64,000 nt of DNA from Clostridioides difficile_D (GTDB taxonomy: Bacteria; Bacillota; Clostridia; Peptostreptococcales; Peptostreptococcaceae): assembly GCA_945861085.1 (NCBI GenBank), contig OX244046.1, positions 3,100,001 to 3,164,000 of the forward strand, written 5' to 3'. Under the pieces are notes generated by a model. The model had not been told where the DNA came from. It made no database searches and worked only from the letters and a program-made list of their open reading frames with translations. The position numbers were made by a program, and so were the translations under genes. Positions 26,845 to 35,100 of the stretch are shown here, one piece after another; positions within the stretch are counted from its first letter, which is position 1, and every line of letters starts with the position of its first letter.

Positions 26845-26910
26845 CTTTCATATGAACTTTTTTATATATAATATAGTCCTATATATCTCTTATTTGGATA
26901 GGATTATTTT
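26845..26910 (+). ncRNA. Candidate small RNA or structured leader
   Basis: Downstream of the promoter at 26809-26838 lies a hairpin: ATAGTCCTAT (26873-26882) pairs with ATAGGATTAT (26898-26907) over ten base pairs with one G-U, followed by only a short T run. A transcript of about 65 bases would be produced if this terminates. Alternatively the 3' arm hides TAGGA, the only ribosome-site-like sequence of the small frame starting at 26912. Low confidence, from structure only. Confidence 0.35.
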
Positions 26911-26911
26911 A

Positions 26912-27028
26912 ATGAATGATTCAAGTATAGGTATGAAATTAAATTTTTTAGAACTGCTTATAAGAAATACTCAAAGAAAAATAGTAGTTTTCCTAGATTC
27001 ACAATATATTTTATATGAAATGTTATAA
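26912..27028 (+). CDS. Possible 38-residue small protein
   Basis: The frame begins MNDSSIGMKLNFLELLIRN and ends YILYEML. It is not recognised. It has a plausible promoter 75 bases upstream and a weak ribosome site inside a hairpin. The composition is mixed, with no signal peptide or clear membrane helix. It could be a real small protein, a gene remnant, or chance. The rest of the 26545-27351 gap shows no other convincing frame. Confidence 0.25.
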   Translation: MNDSSIGMKLNFLELLIRNTQRKIVVFLDSQYILYEML

Positions 27029-27195
27029 GGTAATCTATTTAATGAATTTAAATTTGCTATTATAAATTTAGCTTCAAAATCTACTGCAAAGTAATATACA
27101 TAGTCGTTTTATAAACTAATAACTGCAAATACTAATTACTTAATTATTTAATATAATACATAGATAACTTTAATAAATTGACAGTTCTTTAAAAA

Positions 27196-27297
27196 GGTAG
27201 AATCAATAAAATTATACTGATAAATCTTCAATACAATAATTAAAATTTAATAAAAAATATAATTGTTGATTTAACTGTAATCTTATTTAATTCTACC
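27196..27297 (-). terminator. Long inverted repeat after the amidohydrolase gene
   Basis: GGTAGAAT (27196-27203) and ATTCTACC (27290-27297) bound a 102-base segment with further partial pairing (AATAA/TTATT, ACAATTATA/TAATTATTGT). It lies about 55 bases after the stop of the 27352-28956 gene, and on the minus strand the distal arm runs into TTTTT, so it may terminate that gene. It could also be a decayed small repeat element. Confidence 0.4.
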
Positions 27298-27351
27298 TAA
27301 TTTATTATCTAAAACTATTTTTTTATAGATGATAAAATATCTAACTTACAT

Positions 27352-28956
27352 CTATTTTAAAGAATACAATACTTCCCCTTCTCTTATAGTCTGCAATACT
27401 TTAATATCTTTTATTTTCATAGGGTCGATTGTAATTGGATTTTCATCTAATATTATCAAATTAGCTAGTTTACCTTCTTTAATTGAGCCTTTTTTATCTT
27501 CTTCAAAATATTGATATGCTGCATTTATAGTAACACCTTTTAAAGCATCTAATGGGCTTATCTTTTCATTTTCGCCTATTTGTATACCTTTTTTGGTAAT
27601 TCTATTGACAGCACACCATACTGTTTCCAGCATGTTAGGGGCTATTACTGGTGTATCTTGATGCAGAGTATAAATTACCCCTTTTTCTATAGTCGTTTTA
27701 AGTGGGCTAATCTTAAATGCTCTATCTTCTCCAAGGTTTTTGATATGAATGTCACCCCAATAATATGTGTGAGCTACAAAGTATGAAGGTATCATATTTA
27801 TTCTCTTTATATCATCAATTTGGTCTTCTCTTACAGTTTGAGCATGTATCATAACTGGTCTTATATTATTTTCACTACTTTGCTCTTTTAAATTTAAAAC
27901 TTTCTCAAATGCATCTATCAACTGGTCTGCTGCTGCATCTCCATTACAATGAGTTAAAAGTTGCATCTTTTCTTTTAGTGAAATATCTATAAACTTTTCT
28001 ACTTCTTCATCTTTATATATAGGGTATCCACAGTAACCATCGTCTGAATTTTCATATGGTCTAGTTAGCCATGCTGTCTTTCCTTGTGGAGAACCATCTA
28101 AAAATATCTTATATCCACCTATTTTAAATCTATTTATATATTTCTTTATAAAATCTCTATTCTCATCTGCCACAGACTTACTTTTTTTCAAATTTACATA
28201 TCCTACAACATCCATTTTTAATTTATTTTGATTTGCCATTGTTTTTAGAAGGTTAAATTGATTTTCTTCCATTAAACCTTCTTGAGCTGTTGTAATTCCA
28301 TAACTTAAATATATGTCTTGTGCTTTTTCAATTGAATTAAAAATCTCATCTGGTGATGGTTGTTTTATTTTAGATGACACATTAAAAAATGCATTTTCCT
28401 CTAAATATCCGTTTGGCTCTTTACTTCCTTCTACTCTACCTATATGCCCACCTTCTGGGTCCTGTGTTTCATGAGTAACACCAAGTTGCTTTAATCCCAA
28501 GGTATTTGCAACTCCCATATGACCAGAGGCATGTGAAATTAGTATTGGATTCTCTGAAGATGCACTGTCGAGTACATCCTTATCTGGATGTTTATTTTCT
28601 TCTAAAAAATTATTGTCATATGAAAATCCAATTATCCAGTCACCCTTTTTTATATTGTTTGACTCTTTGAAATTCTGTATTTTTTTTACTATGTCTTTAA
28701 AACTAGTTGCATCTTCTAAAGGAATTAGTTTTAGTGTAGTAGCAAAAGCTATCAAGTGACTATGTGAATCTATAAAAGATGGCATCAATGTCTTGCCTTT
28801 CAAATCTATAAGTTCTGTATCTTTATTCTTCAAAGAAAATACTTCTTCTTTTGTTCCTATCTTTTTTATTATTTTATCTTTTATAAGAATAGCATCTCCA
28901 CATATTGAATCTTCCATTGTGATGATATTTCCATTATAATAAATTTTTTCTTTCAT
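27352..28956 (-). CDS. Amidohydrolase of the YtcJ family
   Basis: A 534-residue metal-dependent hydrolase. The N-terminal composite-beta domain leads to SFIDSHSHL (first metal His pair). HASGHMG, the bridging-carboxylate region, and LTHCNGDAAADQLIDAF follow, then IHAQTVREDQ and the late HQDTPV. The C-terminus reforms the beta sandwich (GSIKEGKLANLIILDENP). YtcJ-like enzymes include N-substituted formamide deformylases and other amide hydrolases of unknown role. It diverges from a nitrilase gene across 385 bases; both act on C-N bonds and might serve one pathway. The ribosome site is AAGGAG. Confidence 0.88.
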   Translation of the reverse strand: MKEKIYYNGNIITMEDSICGDAILIKDKIIKKIGTKEEVFSLKNKDTELIDLKGKTLMPSFIDSHSHLIAFATTLKLIPLEDATSFKDIVKKIQNFKESNNIKKGDWIIGFSYDNNFLEENKHPDKDVLDSASSENPILISHASGHMGVANTLGLKQLGVTHETQDPEGGHIGRVEGSKEPNGYLEENAFFNVSSKIKQPSPDEIFNSIEKAQDIYLSYGITTAQEGLMEENQFNLLKTMANQNKLKMDVVGYVNLKKSKSVADENRDFIKKYINRFKIGGYKIFLDGSPQGKTAWLTRPYENSDDGYCGYPIYKDEEVEKFIDISLKEKMQLLTHCNGDAAADQLIDAFEKVLNLKEQSSENNIRPVMIHAQTVREDQIDDIKRINMIPSYFVAHTYYWGDIHIKNLGEDRAFKISPLKTTIEKGVIYTLHQDTPVIAPNMLETVWCAVNRITKKGIQIGENEKISPLDALKGVTINAAYQYFEEDKKGSIKEGKLANLIILDENPITIDPMKIKDIKVLQTIREGEVLYSLK

Positions 28957-29341
28957 AAAATTCTCCTTAAGTTGTCTAATTTAATAAATTTTTTTATTAT
29001 TTTCTACTTAATTATATTATCTTCCTTATAAATTTTTTCTTTAGACTTTAAACATATAAAAGTTCTATTTTTAATTATTGTTTGCTAAGAAATAAATACT
29101 ATTCATTGTAAATAAGACAGCCTAATGAACTTTATATTAATCGAAAAAATATTATAAGTTATTAAATTCAAATATCTAAACTCAATCATATTTGTACAAT
29201 TGTAATTTTTTAAATCATGATGTATCATTTTAAATATACAGTTATACCATTATTCACAATACAAATATCTTATTTCTCAAATAACATCTGATGTAGTCTA
29301 TTCAATGCAATAAATTTAAATATTTTTTAGGAGGTCTTTTT

Positions 29342-30268
29342 ATGAATAAGGAAAATAAAAATGTAAGAATTGCTGTTGTTCAGGCATCACCAGTCATTAT
29401 GGATTTAGAAAAAACTGTTGAAAAAGCATTAGGATTAATTAAAGAAGCTGGTAGAAAAGGGGCAAATATTGTCGTTTTCCCAGAAGCATTCATACCTGCA
29501 TATCCAAGAGGTCTTTCATTTGGATTCGTTGTTGGAAGTAGAACAATGGAAGGTAGACAAGATTGGAAAAGATACTATGATAATTCTGTACCAGTTCCTA
29601 GTGCTACAACAGATTTACTAGGAAAAGCAGCACAAGAAGCGGGAGTATATCTATCAATGGGTATAACAGAAAGAGATGGCAATGATATAAATTGTACTCT
29701 TTATTGCACAAATCTATTTTTCTCTCCAGAAGGTAAGCTTATTGGTAAACATAGAAAACTTAAACCTACAGGAACAGAAAGATGTATTTGGGGAGAAGGA
29801 GATGGAAGTACTCTTACAGTAGTTGACACTCCATATGGAAAAATGGGTTCATTGATTTGCTGGGAAAATTATATGCCATTAGCTAGGACAGCTCTTTATG
29901 CTAAAGGGATAAAGCTTTATATAGCTCCTACTGCAGATTCAAGAGAAGAATGGCAAGCAACTATGAAACATATTGCTTTAGAAGGAAGATGTTTCGTTAT
30001 TGGATGCAATCAATATGTTGAAAAAAACATGTATCCAACTGACCTTAATTACTATAAGGAGCTAGATGCAGAACCAGAGATTATGTGTCCAGGAGGAAGT
30101 TGTATAGTTGACCCTTTTGGAAAATATGTGGCAGGTCCTATTTTCAATAAAGAAGAAATGTTAATAGCAGATTTAGACCTAGAAAAAATAGTACTTAGTA
30201 GACTAGATTTTGATTCAGAAGGTCACTATTCAAGACCAGATGTATTTGAATTAATTGTTCACGAATAA
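29342..30268 (+). CDS. Nitrilase (carbon-nitrogen hydrolase)
   Basis: A 308-residue nitrilase-branch enzyme with the complete catalytic set: Glu48 in VVFPEAFIPAYPRG, Lys in HRKLKPTGTER, and Cys173 in SLICWENYMPLAR. The motif CWENYMP and the HRKLKPT-ER spacing place it with true nitrilases/cyanide hydratases, which convert nitriles to acids plus ammonia, rather than with amidases or NAD synthetases. The first strand (VRIAVVQASPV) is complete and AGGAGG precedes the start. The 385-base upstream region holds no obvious sigma-54 or riboswitch motif. Confidence 0.9.
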   Translation: MNKENKNVRIAVVQASPVIMDLEKTVEKALGLIKEAGRKGANIVVFPEAFIPAYPRGLSFGFVVGSRTMEGRQDWKRYYDNSVPVPSATTDLLGKAAQEAGVYLSMGITERDGNDINCTLYCTNLFFSPEGKLIGKHRKLKPTGTERCIWGEGDGSTLTVVDTPYGKMGSLICWENYMPLARTALYAKGIKLYIAPTADSREEWQATMKHIALEGRCFVIGCNQYVEKNMYPTDLNYYKELDAEPEIMCPGGSCIVDPFGKYVAGPIFNKEEMLIADLDLEKIVLSRLDFDSEGHYSRPDVFELIVHE

Positions 30269-30280
30269 TTTTTTTACACA

Positions 30281-30412
30281 AAAAATGGAGATGTCTCAAA
30301 ATGAACTTATTAGTTTATGAGGCACTCTTTTTTGTATGAACCAAATATATTTTCATCATTTCAAGAATGAAAAAGAGGCTTATATCTCTATTTTGATACA
30401 GCCCCATTTTTG
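30281..30412. repeat. MITE-like dispersed repeat, copy 2
   Basis: Closely similar to the element at 3678-3800 over its whole length, including the central TATTTTCATCATTTCAA block. Here the terminal arms are longer: AAAAATGG-TGTCTCAAAAT at the left against ATTTTGATACAG-CCATTTTT at the right. It sits just after the nitrilase stop, between converging genes, so it also supplies terminator-like hairpins. Confidence 0.72.
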
Positions 30413-30449
30413 CCTAATAATCTAAATTTCTAGTTGTAAATTTAATCAA

Positions 30450-31448
30450 CTATATTTTTTCTAAATCAACTACTGTTCTTCCTACATGCTTTCCTGCCAT
30501 TATTAAATCTATACTGTTATTTAACTCCTCTAATGATACTACGCTTACCATATCATCTAAATCGTCCAATTTCCATTCATTTGATAATAAGTCCCATATT
30601 TTTAATCTTAAATTCATTGGGCATTCTACAGAATCTATACCATATAAAGTAATTCCTTTTAAGATAAATGGGTATACTGAACTTGTAAAATCAACTCCTC
30701 CTGCATTACCACAAGTTGTCACTGCTCCACAATAATTAGTTGTCTTTATTGCTGTTGACAAAGTATTTCCCCCTACTGTATCTATTACTCCAGCCCATCT
30801 TGGTCTAAGTAGAGGTCTACCTGAATTATCATCCACTTCTGACCTATGTATAACATCTTTAACACCTAAGTTTAGTAATACTTCTTTTTGTTCTTCGAGT
30901 TTTCCCGTTGAAACTACAACTGAATAACCTAATTTAATCAATATTTTAGTTGCAATTACAGCAACTCCTCCAGTACCACCAGTAACTAATACATCTCCCA
31001 TATCCTTGTCTACAGAATTTATAAATTTGTACACAGATAAAGCTGCTGTAAATCCTGCTGTACCATAATCCATTGCTTCTTTTAGTGAAAGATTTTTTGG
31101 AAGTCTAACTACCCAACTAGAAGGAACTCTTATATATTCTGAAAAACCACCAGAAGTATTCATTCCCAAGTCATAACCTGTTACTAAAACTTCTTCTCCA
31201 ATTTTAAAATCATCACAACTACTAGCTTCTACTATACCAGATGCATCAATTCCTGGTGTGTGAGGATACTTTCTAGTAACACCCTTATTACCGTTTGCAG
31301 AAAGTGCATCTTTATAATTTAGAGAAGAGTATTTTACTTTTATTAAAACTTCGCCTTCTGGTAATGTGTCTATTTCTCTTTCAACTATATTTCTTCTAAA
31401 ACTTCCTTCTTCTTCTGTAATATATAGTGATTTAAATTTTTTATTCAT
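30450..31448 (-). CDS. YhdH/YhfP-family quinone oxidoreductase (acryloyl-CoA reductase-like)
   Basis: A 332-residue zinc-independent medium-chain reductase. It has the substrate domain (SSLNYKDALSANGNKGVTRKYPHTPGIDASGIV), an NADPH-binding Rossmann segment VLVTGGTGGVAVIATKIL, and the C-terminal GKHVGRTVVDL. Family members include AcuI, which reduces acryloyl-CoA, and reductases for electrophilic alkenes/quinones. The MarR gene diverges from it, with two palindromes between the starts. This is a typical arrangement for induction by electrophiles. The true substrate is unknown. Confidence 0.9.
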   Translation of the reverse strand: MNKKFKSLYITEEEGSFRRNIVEREIDTLPEGEVLIKVKYSSLNYKDALSANGNKGVTRKYPHTPGIDASGIVEASSCDDFKIGEEVLVTGYDLGMNTSGGFSEYIRVPSSWVVRLPKNLSLKEAMDYGTAGFTAALSVYKFINSVDKDMGDVLVTGGTGGVAVIATKILIKLGYSVVVSTGKLEEQKEVLLNLGVKDVIHRSEVDDNSGRPLLRPRWAGVIDTVGGNTLSTAIKTTNYCGAVTTCGNAGGVDFTSSVYPFILKGITLYGIDSVECPMNLRLKIWDLLSNEWKLDDLDDMVSVVSLEELNNSIDLIMAGKHVGRTVVDLEKI

Positions 31449-31468
31449 AAATTTCCTCCCAATACATT

Positions 31469-31519
31469 TAGTTTTATGTTAAACTAATTATAGTTTATAA
31501 ATAGTTTTATGTCAAACTA
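31469..31519. promoter_or_regulatory. Two palindromic MarR operators
   Basis: TAGTTTTATGTTAAACTA (31469-31486) and TAGTTTTATGTCAAACTA (31502-31519) differ by one base. Each is a TAGTTT-N6-AAACTA palindrome, and they are 33 bases apart, about three helical turns. They fill the 103-base gap between the oxidoreductase and MarR starts. Binding by the adjacent MarR protein is a strong inference. Confidence 0.82.
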
Positions 31520-31551
31520 ATTTAAATAGATTAAAGATTGGAGAATAATTT

Positions 31552-31989
31552 ATGGAAGATAAGTATATTATATATTTCATAAGTAAAACAAAGGCTAATA
31601 TGGTTAAATTCATTGAAAATAAACTTAGTAAAAATGGTTTAGATGAATTGATACCTACTCATGGAAATATTTTAACTGCACTTTATGAAAATAATGGAAT
31701 ACTTACAATGAAGGAAATTGCAACTAAAATAGGAAAGGATAAATCCACTGTTACAGTGTTGGTTAACAAGCTCATAAATCTAGGGTATATAGAAAGACAA
31801 AAATGTAGCAATGACAAACGTATCACGTATATAAAACTTACAAAAAAGGCCTTACTTATAGAAGATACATTTAATAGTATCTCAACACAAGTTAAAGAGA
31901 CAGCATATCATAATATTACAGAAAATGAGAAACAAGAATTTCTTAGAATTTTAAAAAAAATCAATGACAATTTTAAAAATGCTGACTAA
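31552..31989 (+). CDS. MarR-family transcriptional regulator
   Basis: A 145-residue MarR protein. Its winged helix spans residues 45-110 (MKEIATKIGKDKSTVTVLVNKLINLGYIERQKCSNDKRITYIKLTKKA, here only described by its ends) with dimerisation helices on both sides. There is a cysteine in the wing (RQKCSNDKR), which might sense electrophiles. It is divergent from the quinone oxidoreductase and faces two matching operators, so it likely represses both genes. The ribosome site TTGGAG precedes the ATG. Confidence 0.92.
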   Translation: MEDKYIIYFISKTKANMVKFIENKLSKNGLDELIPTHGNILTALYENNGILTMKEIATKIGKDKSTVTVLVNKLINLGYIERQKCSNDKRITYIKLTKKALLIEDTFNSISTQVKETAYHNITENEKQEFLRILKKINDNFKNAD

Positions 31990-32074
31990 ATTGAGCATAA
32001 TTATATCTTCTATTGGAATAATAAATAAAAAGAATCAAATATTGTAAAAATTTATTATGATAGAGAGGTAGAAT

Positions 32075-32662
32075 ATGAATTTAAAAGATAGTAAAACTAA
32101 AGAAAATTTATTAAGAGCTTTTGCAGGTGAGAGTCAAGCTAGAAATAGATATAATATTTCTGCGTCTGTAGCAAAAAAAGAAGGATTATATATAATAGAA
32201 TCTTTATTCAATTACACTGCTGACCAAGAAAAATCACATGCAAAACAATTCTTTACTAAACTAAAAGAATTTGCTGGTGAAAATATAAGTATATCTGGGG
32301 CATATCCTGTAGATTTATATGATAAAACAGCACAACATCTTAAAGCTGCACAACATAATGAGCTTCAAGAATGGGATGATGTATATAAAAACTTTGGAAA
32401 GACAGCACGTGAAGAAGGATTTGAAGCTATAGCTAAGTTATTTGAAAATATAGCTGAAATAGAAAAAGTTCATGGTGATAGATTTGGTAGATATGCTACT
32501 GATTTAGAAGAAGGTACTTTATTCAGAAGAAATGAAGATATACAATGGATATGTACACATTGTGGGCATATACATGTAGGTAAAGAAGCTCCAAAAGCTT
32601 GTCCTGTATGTCTTCATCCACAAGGATATTTCTTAGATTTTAAAAACTCATTATTTGAATAA
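32075..32662 (+). CDS. rbr: Rubrerythrin
   Basis: A 195-residue rubrerythrin. The N-terminal diiron four-helix domain has ligands in GESQARNRY, ADQEKSHAK, EEGFEAIAKLFENIAEIEKVHGDR (both ExxH motifs). The C-terminal rubredoxin-type iron site is CTHCG...CPVC. It reduces hydrogen peroxide in anaerobes, receiving electrons from rubredoxin or NADH oxidoreductases, and protects strict anaerobes from oxygen stress. The gene stands alone 85 bases after a MarR gene and may partly share its transcript. The domain order is that of classic rubrerythrin, not reverse rubrerythrin. Confidence 0.95.
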   Translation: MNLKDSKTKENLLRAFAGESQARNRYNISASVAKKEGLYIIESLFNYTADQEKSHAKQFFTKLKEFAGENISISGAYPVDLYDKTAQHLKAAQHNELQEWDDVYKNFGKTAREEGFEAIAKLFENIAEIEKVHGDRFGRYATDLEEGTLFRRNEDIQWICTHCGHIHVGKEAPKACPVCLHPQGYFLDFKNSLFE

Positions 32663-32743
32663 ATTAAAGTAATCATTGTATTTAAACAATTTATTATATT
32701 TATATTAAATATTTTTATAAATACAGTATTATCTTAATAACCG

Positions 32744-32823
32744 TAAAATGAACCATAAAAATTACTATAAATATAAAATATATTTTGGATATAATTTATA
32801 GTAATTCATTATGGTTCATTTTA
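32744..32823. terminator. Bidirectional hairpin between rbr and the yhbD-like gene
   Basis: AAAATGAACCATAA pairs with TTATGGTTCATTTTA, and inner arms ATTACTATAAAT pair with ATTTATAGTAAT, making a stem of more than 25 bp. It lies between converging genes and can terminate both. Confidence 0.75.
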
Positions 32824-32963
32824 TTATTCCTCAATATCTATAACTTATCTAAATCTATCTTTAACTTTTATATATTTATCTAAAATCTCATATTTAACCC
32901 TAATAATCTAAATAAAGTGTATTTTAAGTACTTCATCGTAACAAATTTATATAATATAGTCCA

Positions 32964-33584
32964 CTACGATAACCTTATACTTATATCATTTATTTCTTTC
33001 ATTAAATCAATCTCAATAATCTTAACTACATCTCTTTCAAACTTTACTTTTTTATAATCTAGACATCCTACTACAAATGGAACTCCAAACTTTCTAAACA
33101 AATAGATTTTTCCATTTTCATTGTACATTGATGTAAAGTTTTCTTCGATTATATTCACTATCAATTTTAACTCTTCAAAAGTTATTGTAGATTTAACTAA
33201 AAATTTCTCTATTATACTCAATATAAGTAGTTCTTTTTTACCTATACTCTGCTCTTTATTATATAAGTTTTGAAATATTTCTTTTGTATAGTTACATATA
33301 ACCTCTTTACTAAGAATAAAATCAATATCAAATTCTTTATTAATATCTTTTTTCATAAACATATTTGCAATATCATCAAGAGAAGTCTCTTCTTTCATAG
33401 ACAATATTAGTTCTATTCTTTCTAGTATTTTATCTCTTGGAAAGAAAGTCTCTTGACCTGTAAAGGCTGATTTTTTTATAAACCATTCTTCTGGTATTAT
33501 GTTTTTTCTTTTCCATCTATATAATTGCCCATAAGATATATTGGTTTTGCTCAATAAATCTTTCTTAGATATTAATTCTTCCAT
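32964..33584 (-). CDS. YhbD-like DNA-binding protein (DUF4004 family)
   Basis: A 206-residue protein with an N-terminal MerR-type helix-turn-helix: SKKDLLSKTNISYGQLYRWKRKNIIP, then WFIKKSAFTGQETFFPRDKILERI. A helical C-terminal region is of unknown role. In Bacillus, YhbD is encoded with the bactofilin-like YhbE/YhbF. Here too a broken bactofilin-like gene lies immediately upstream on the same strand (8 bases from its stop to this start). It probably regulates, or is co-expressed with, that polymer-forming protein. The start has AAAGGTGGG upstream. Confidence 0.8.
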   Translation of the reverse strand: MEELISKKDLLSKTNISYGQLYRWKRKNIIPEEWFIKKSAFTGQETFFPRDKILERIELILSMKEETSLDDIANMFMKKDINKEFDIDFILSKEVICNYTKEIFQNLYNKEQSIGKKELLILSIIEKFLVKSTITFEELKLIVNIIEENFTSMYNENGKIYLFRKFGVPFVVGCLDYKKVKFERDVVKIIEIDLMKEINDISIRLS

Positions 33585-33592
33585 AACTCTTC

Positions 33593-33760
33593 TAGCCCAC
33601 CTTTATACTGTTTTTTACAGTAGAATTATCTCCTGTACATCTAAGAAACCCAGATATCTCAACCTTTGATGCCAGTATATTTCCTTCTACTTTGATTAAA
33701 CCATATGTAGAAAATTCATTACATTCTGTTGCCCCAATCACTTTTGCTGAACCAGAAGAC
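33593..33760 (-). pseudogene. Bactofilin-like gene, 3' fragment after IS insertion
   Basis: The open frame SSGSAKVIGATECNEFSTYG continues with repeated GLIKVEGNILAS / KVEISGFLRC strands typical of the beta-helical polymer-forming (bactofilin, YhbE/YhbF-like) family, then stops at 33593. It lacks a start because the IS605-type element joins it at about 33761. The C-terminus (NSTVKNSIKVG) is also short for the family. The 5' fragment lies on the other side of the element. Confidence 0.7.
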
Positions 33761-34765
33761 TGAACCTCCCATGACTAAAGTCACAGGGTTCCTGCTTCAT
33801 AGAATTTTGCATACTAAAATATGTCTTACTAATTCTCCACAGGCTATCCCCGTAGTTCCTACGGTTCTTACATACGTTATCTATTTTTAACTGTTATTAG
33901 TCTTAATCCTTCTTTTAATATATTTATACTTGCATTTATATCTCTATCGTGAATTTCATTACAACAAGGACAAATCCATTCTCTTATATTTAAGTTCTTA
34001 ACTTCCTCGTTTTTGTATCCACATTTATTGCATATTTGTGAACTTGCAAAGAATTTACCTACCTTTACAATTTGTCTACCATACCAATTAGCCTTGTATT
34101 CTAATTGACGAATAAACTCTGACCATGACACATCAGAAATTAAGCGAGATAGTTTACGATTTCTAATCATATCCTCTGTAAATCTTCTATACAAATAATA
34201 TCATTCTCTTTTATTAATTTAGTAGATAATTTTTGTAGAAAATCCTTCCTTTGATTAGCTATATGTTCTTGAAGTTTTGCAACTTTTAATCTTGCTTTAT
34301 TTCTATTTAAACTACCGATTGTTTTTCTCGATAATTCTCTTTGTAATTTAGCAAGTTTGTTTAATGACTTCTTAAGATACTTAGGATTTTCTATAAATTC
34401 TCCACAACTTGAGATACAAAATTCTTTAATTCCTAAATCTAAACCTATCTGATTATTAGTATTTTCAAATACTTCAATATCTACATCAGTACAGCATAAT
34501 GATACATAATATCTACCACTTGGTTCTTTAGATACAGTAGCATTAAGTATTCTCCCTTTAGGTACTTGTTTATCCCTTATCTTAACCATACCAAGCTTAG
34601 GTAATTTTATATATTGACCACAATACATAATATTTCCATTTGTAAAGTTAGTTTTATATGAAAATCTATTAGTAAATGTAATTATTTAAAATAATTATTT
34701 CGGAAGGTTTTTATATTTATTTTTAAATAACATATGCAAGAACCATAATTCCTAACTTTTATCAT
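33761..34765 (-). mobile_element. Degenerate IS200/IS605-family element (tnpB-only)
   Basis: The element is about 1.0 kb. At its right end on the minus strand is the characteristic CCCTGTGACTTTAGTCATGGGAGGTTCA hairpin region (33761-33790), and before it the TnpB-like gene in two frames. The left end lies near 34765 after a GATAAAAGTTAGG segment. No TnpA is present. It is shorter than intact tnpB-only elements because the 5' part of tnpB is missing. It interrupts a bactofilin-like gene. Exact boundaries are estimates. Confidence 0.75.
33877..34690 (-). pseudogene. TnpB/OrfB transposon nuclease, truncated and frameshifted
   Basis: Two overlapping frames together give the middle and C-terminus of TnpB. 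The first (to stop 34167) holds RuvC-I QIGLDLGIKEF and RuvC-II IICIEDL. The second (33877-34194) continues MIRNRKLSRLISDVSWSEF with the zinc finger CNKCGY...CPCC and RuvC-III HDRDINASIN. A small net deletion near 34175-34190 causes the shift. The frame can be extended upstream to about 34690 (FSYKTNFTNGNI), after which stops appear, so the N-terminal third is lost. All three catalytic acidic residues remain, but the protein cannot be functional as encoded. Confidence 0.85.
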
Positions 34766-34809
34766 TTTCCAACTCCATCAAATCTTAGTGAACTTAATTC
34801 TTCATTCAT
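34765..34809 (-). pseudogene. Bactofilin-like gene, 5' fragment
   Basis: ATG 34809 follows AAAGAAAGGATATCATT and encodes MNEELSSLRFDGVGK before running into the IS605-type left end and a stop. SLRFDGVGK resembles the start of YhbE/YhbF-type bactofilins (ISGMG/IEGVG strands). Joined to the 3' fragment at 33593-33760 it would have formed one gene upstream of yhbD. Confidence 0.6.
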
Positions 34810-34939
34810 AATGATATCCTTTCTTTAACGTATTTTATCCTTAAACTTAATATAACAAAACATTGTTACGTTGTCAAGTATAATAATAATACTTAATAAG
34901 ACAACCATAATTTGGTTTCTATAAATAAACAAAAAAAAT

Positions 34940-35014
34940 AATAGGGAAAATACTTTATCTAAACTATAAGTCTAACTTTCTTAGATTGTAGTTTAAGTAA
35001 AGCATATCCCTATT
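34940..35014 (-). terminator. Terminator of phnXW
   Basis: AATAGGGA pairs with TCCCTATT and inner segments (TTTA/TAAA, ACTATAAGTCTAA/TTAGATTGTAGT) extend the stem to about 30 bp. On the minus strand it ends in a long T run. It lies about 85 bases after the phnXW stop. Confidence 0.8.
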
Positions 35015-35100
35015 ACTCAATCTTTATATATATTTGTTATATAAACTTTTAAAATATAAGTCTTTAAATTCTATAGTAATCTACAAACCACTATATTCTT

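Noticed and set aside
33761..34765. Active RNA-guided TnpB system
   Set aside because: tnpB lacks its N-terminal part and is frameshifted, so it cannot be functional here, even though the catalytic residues remain.
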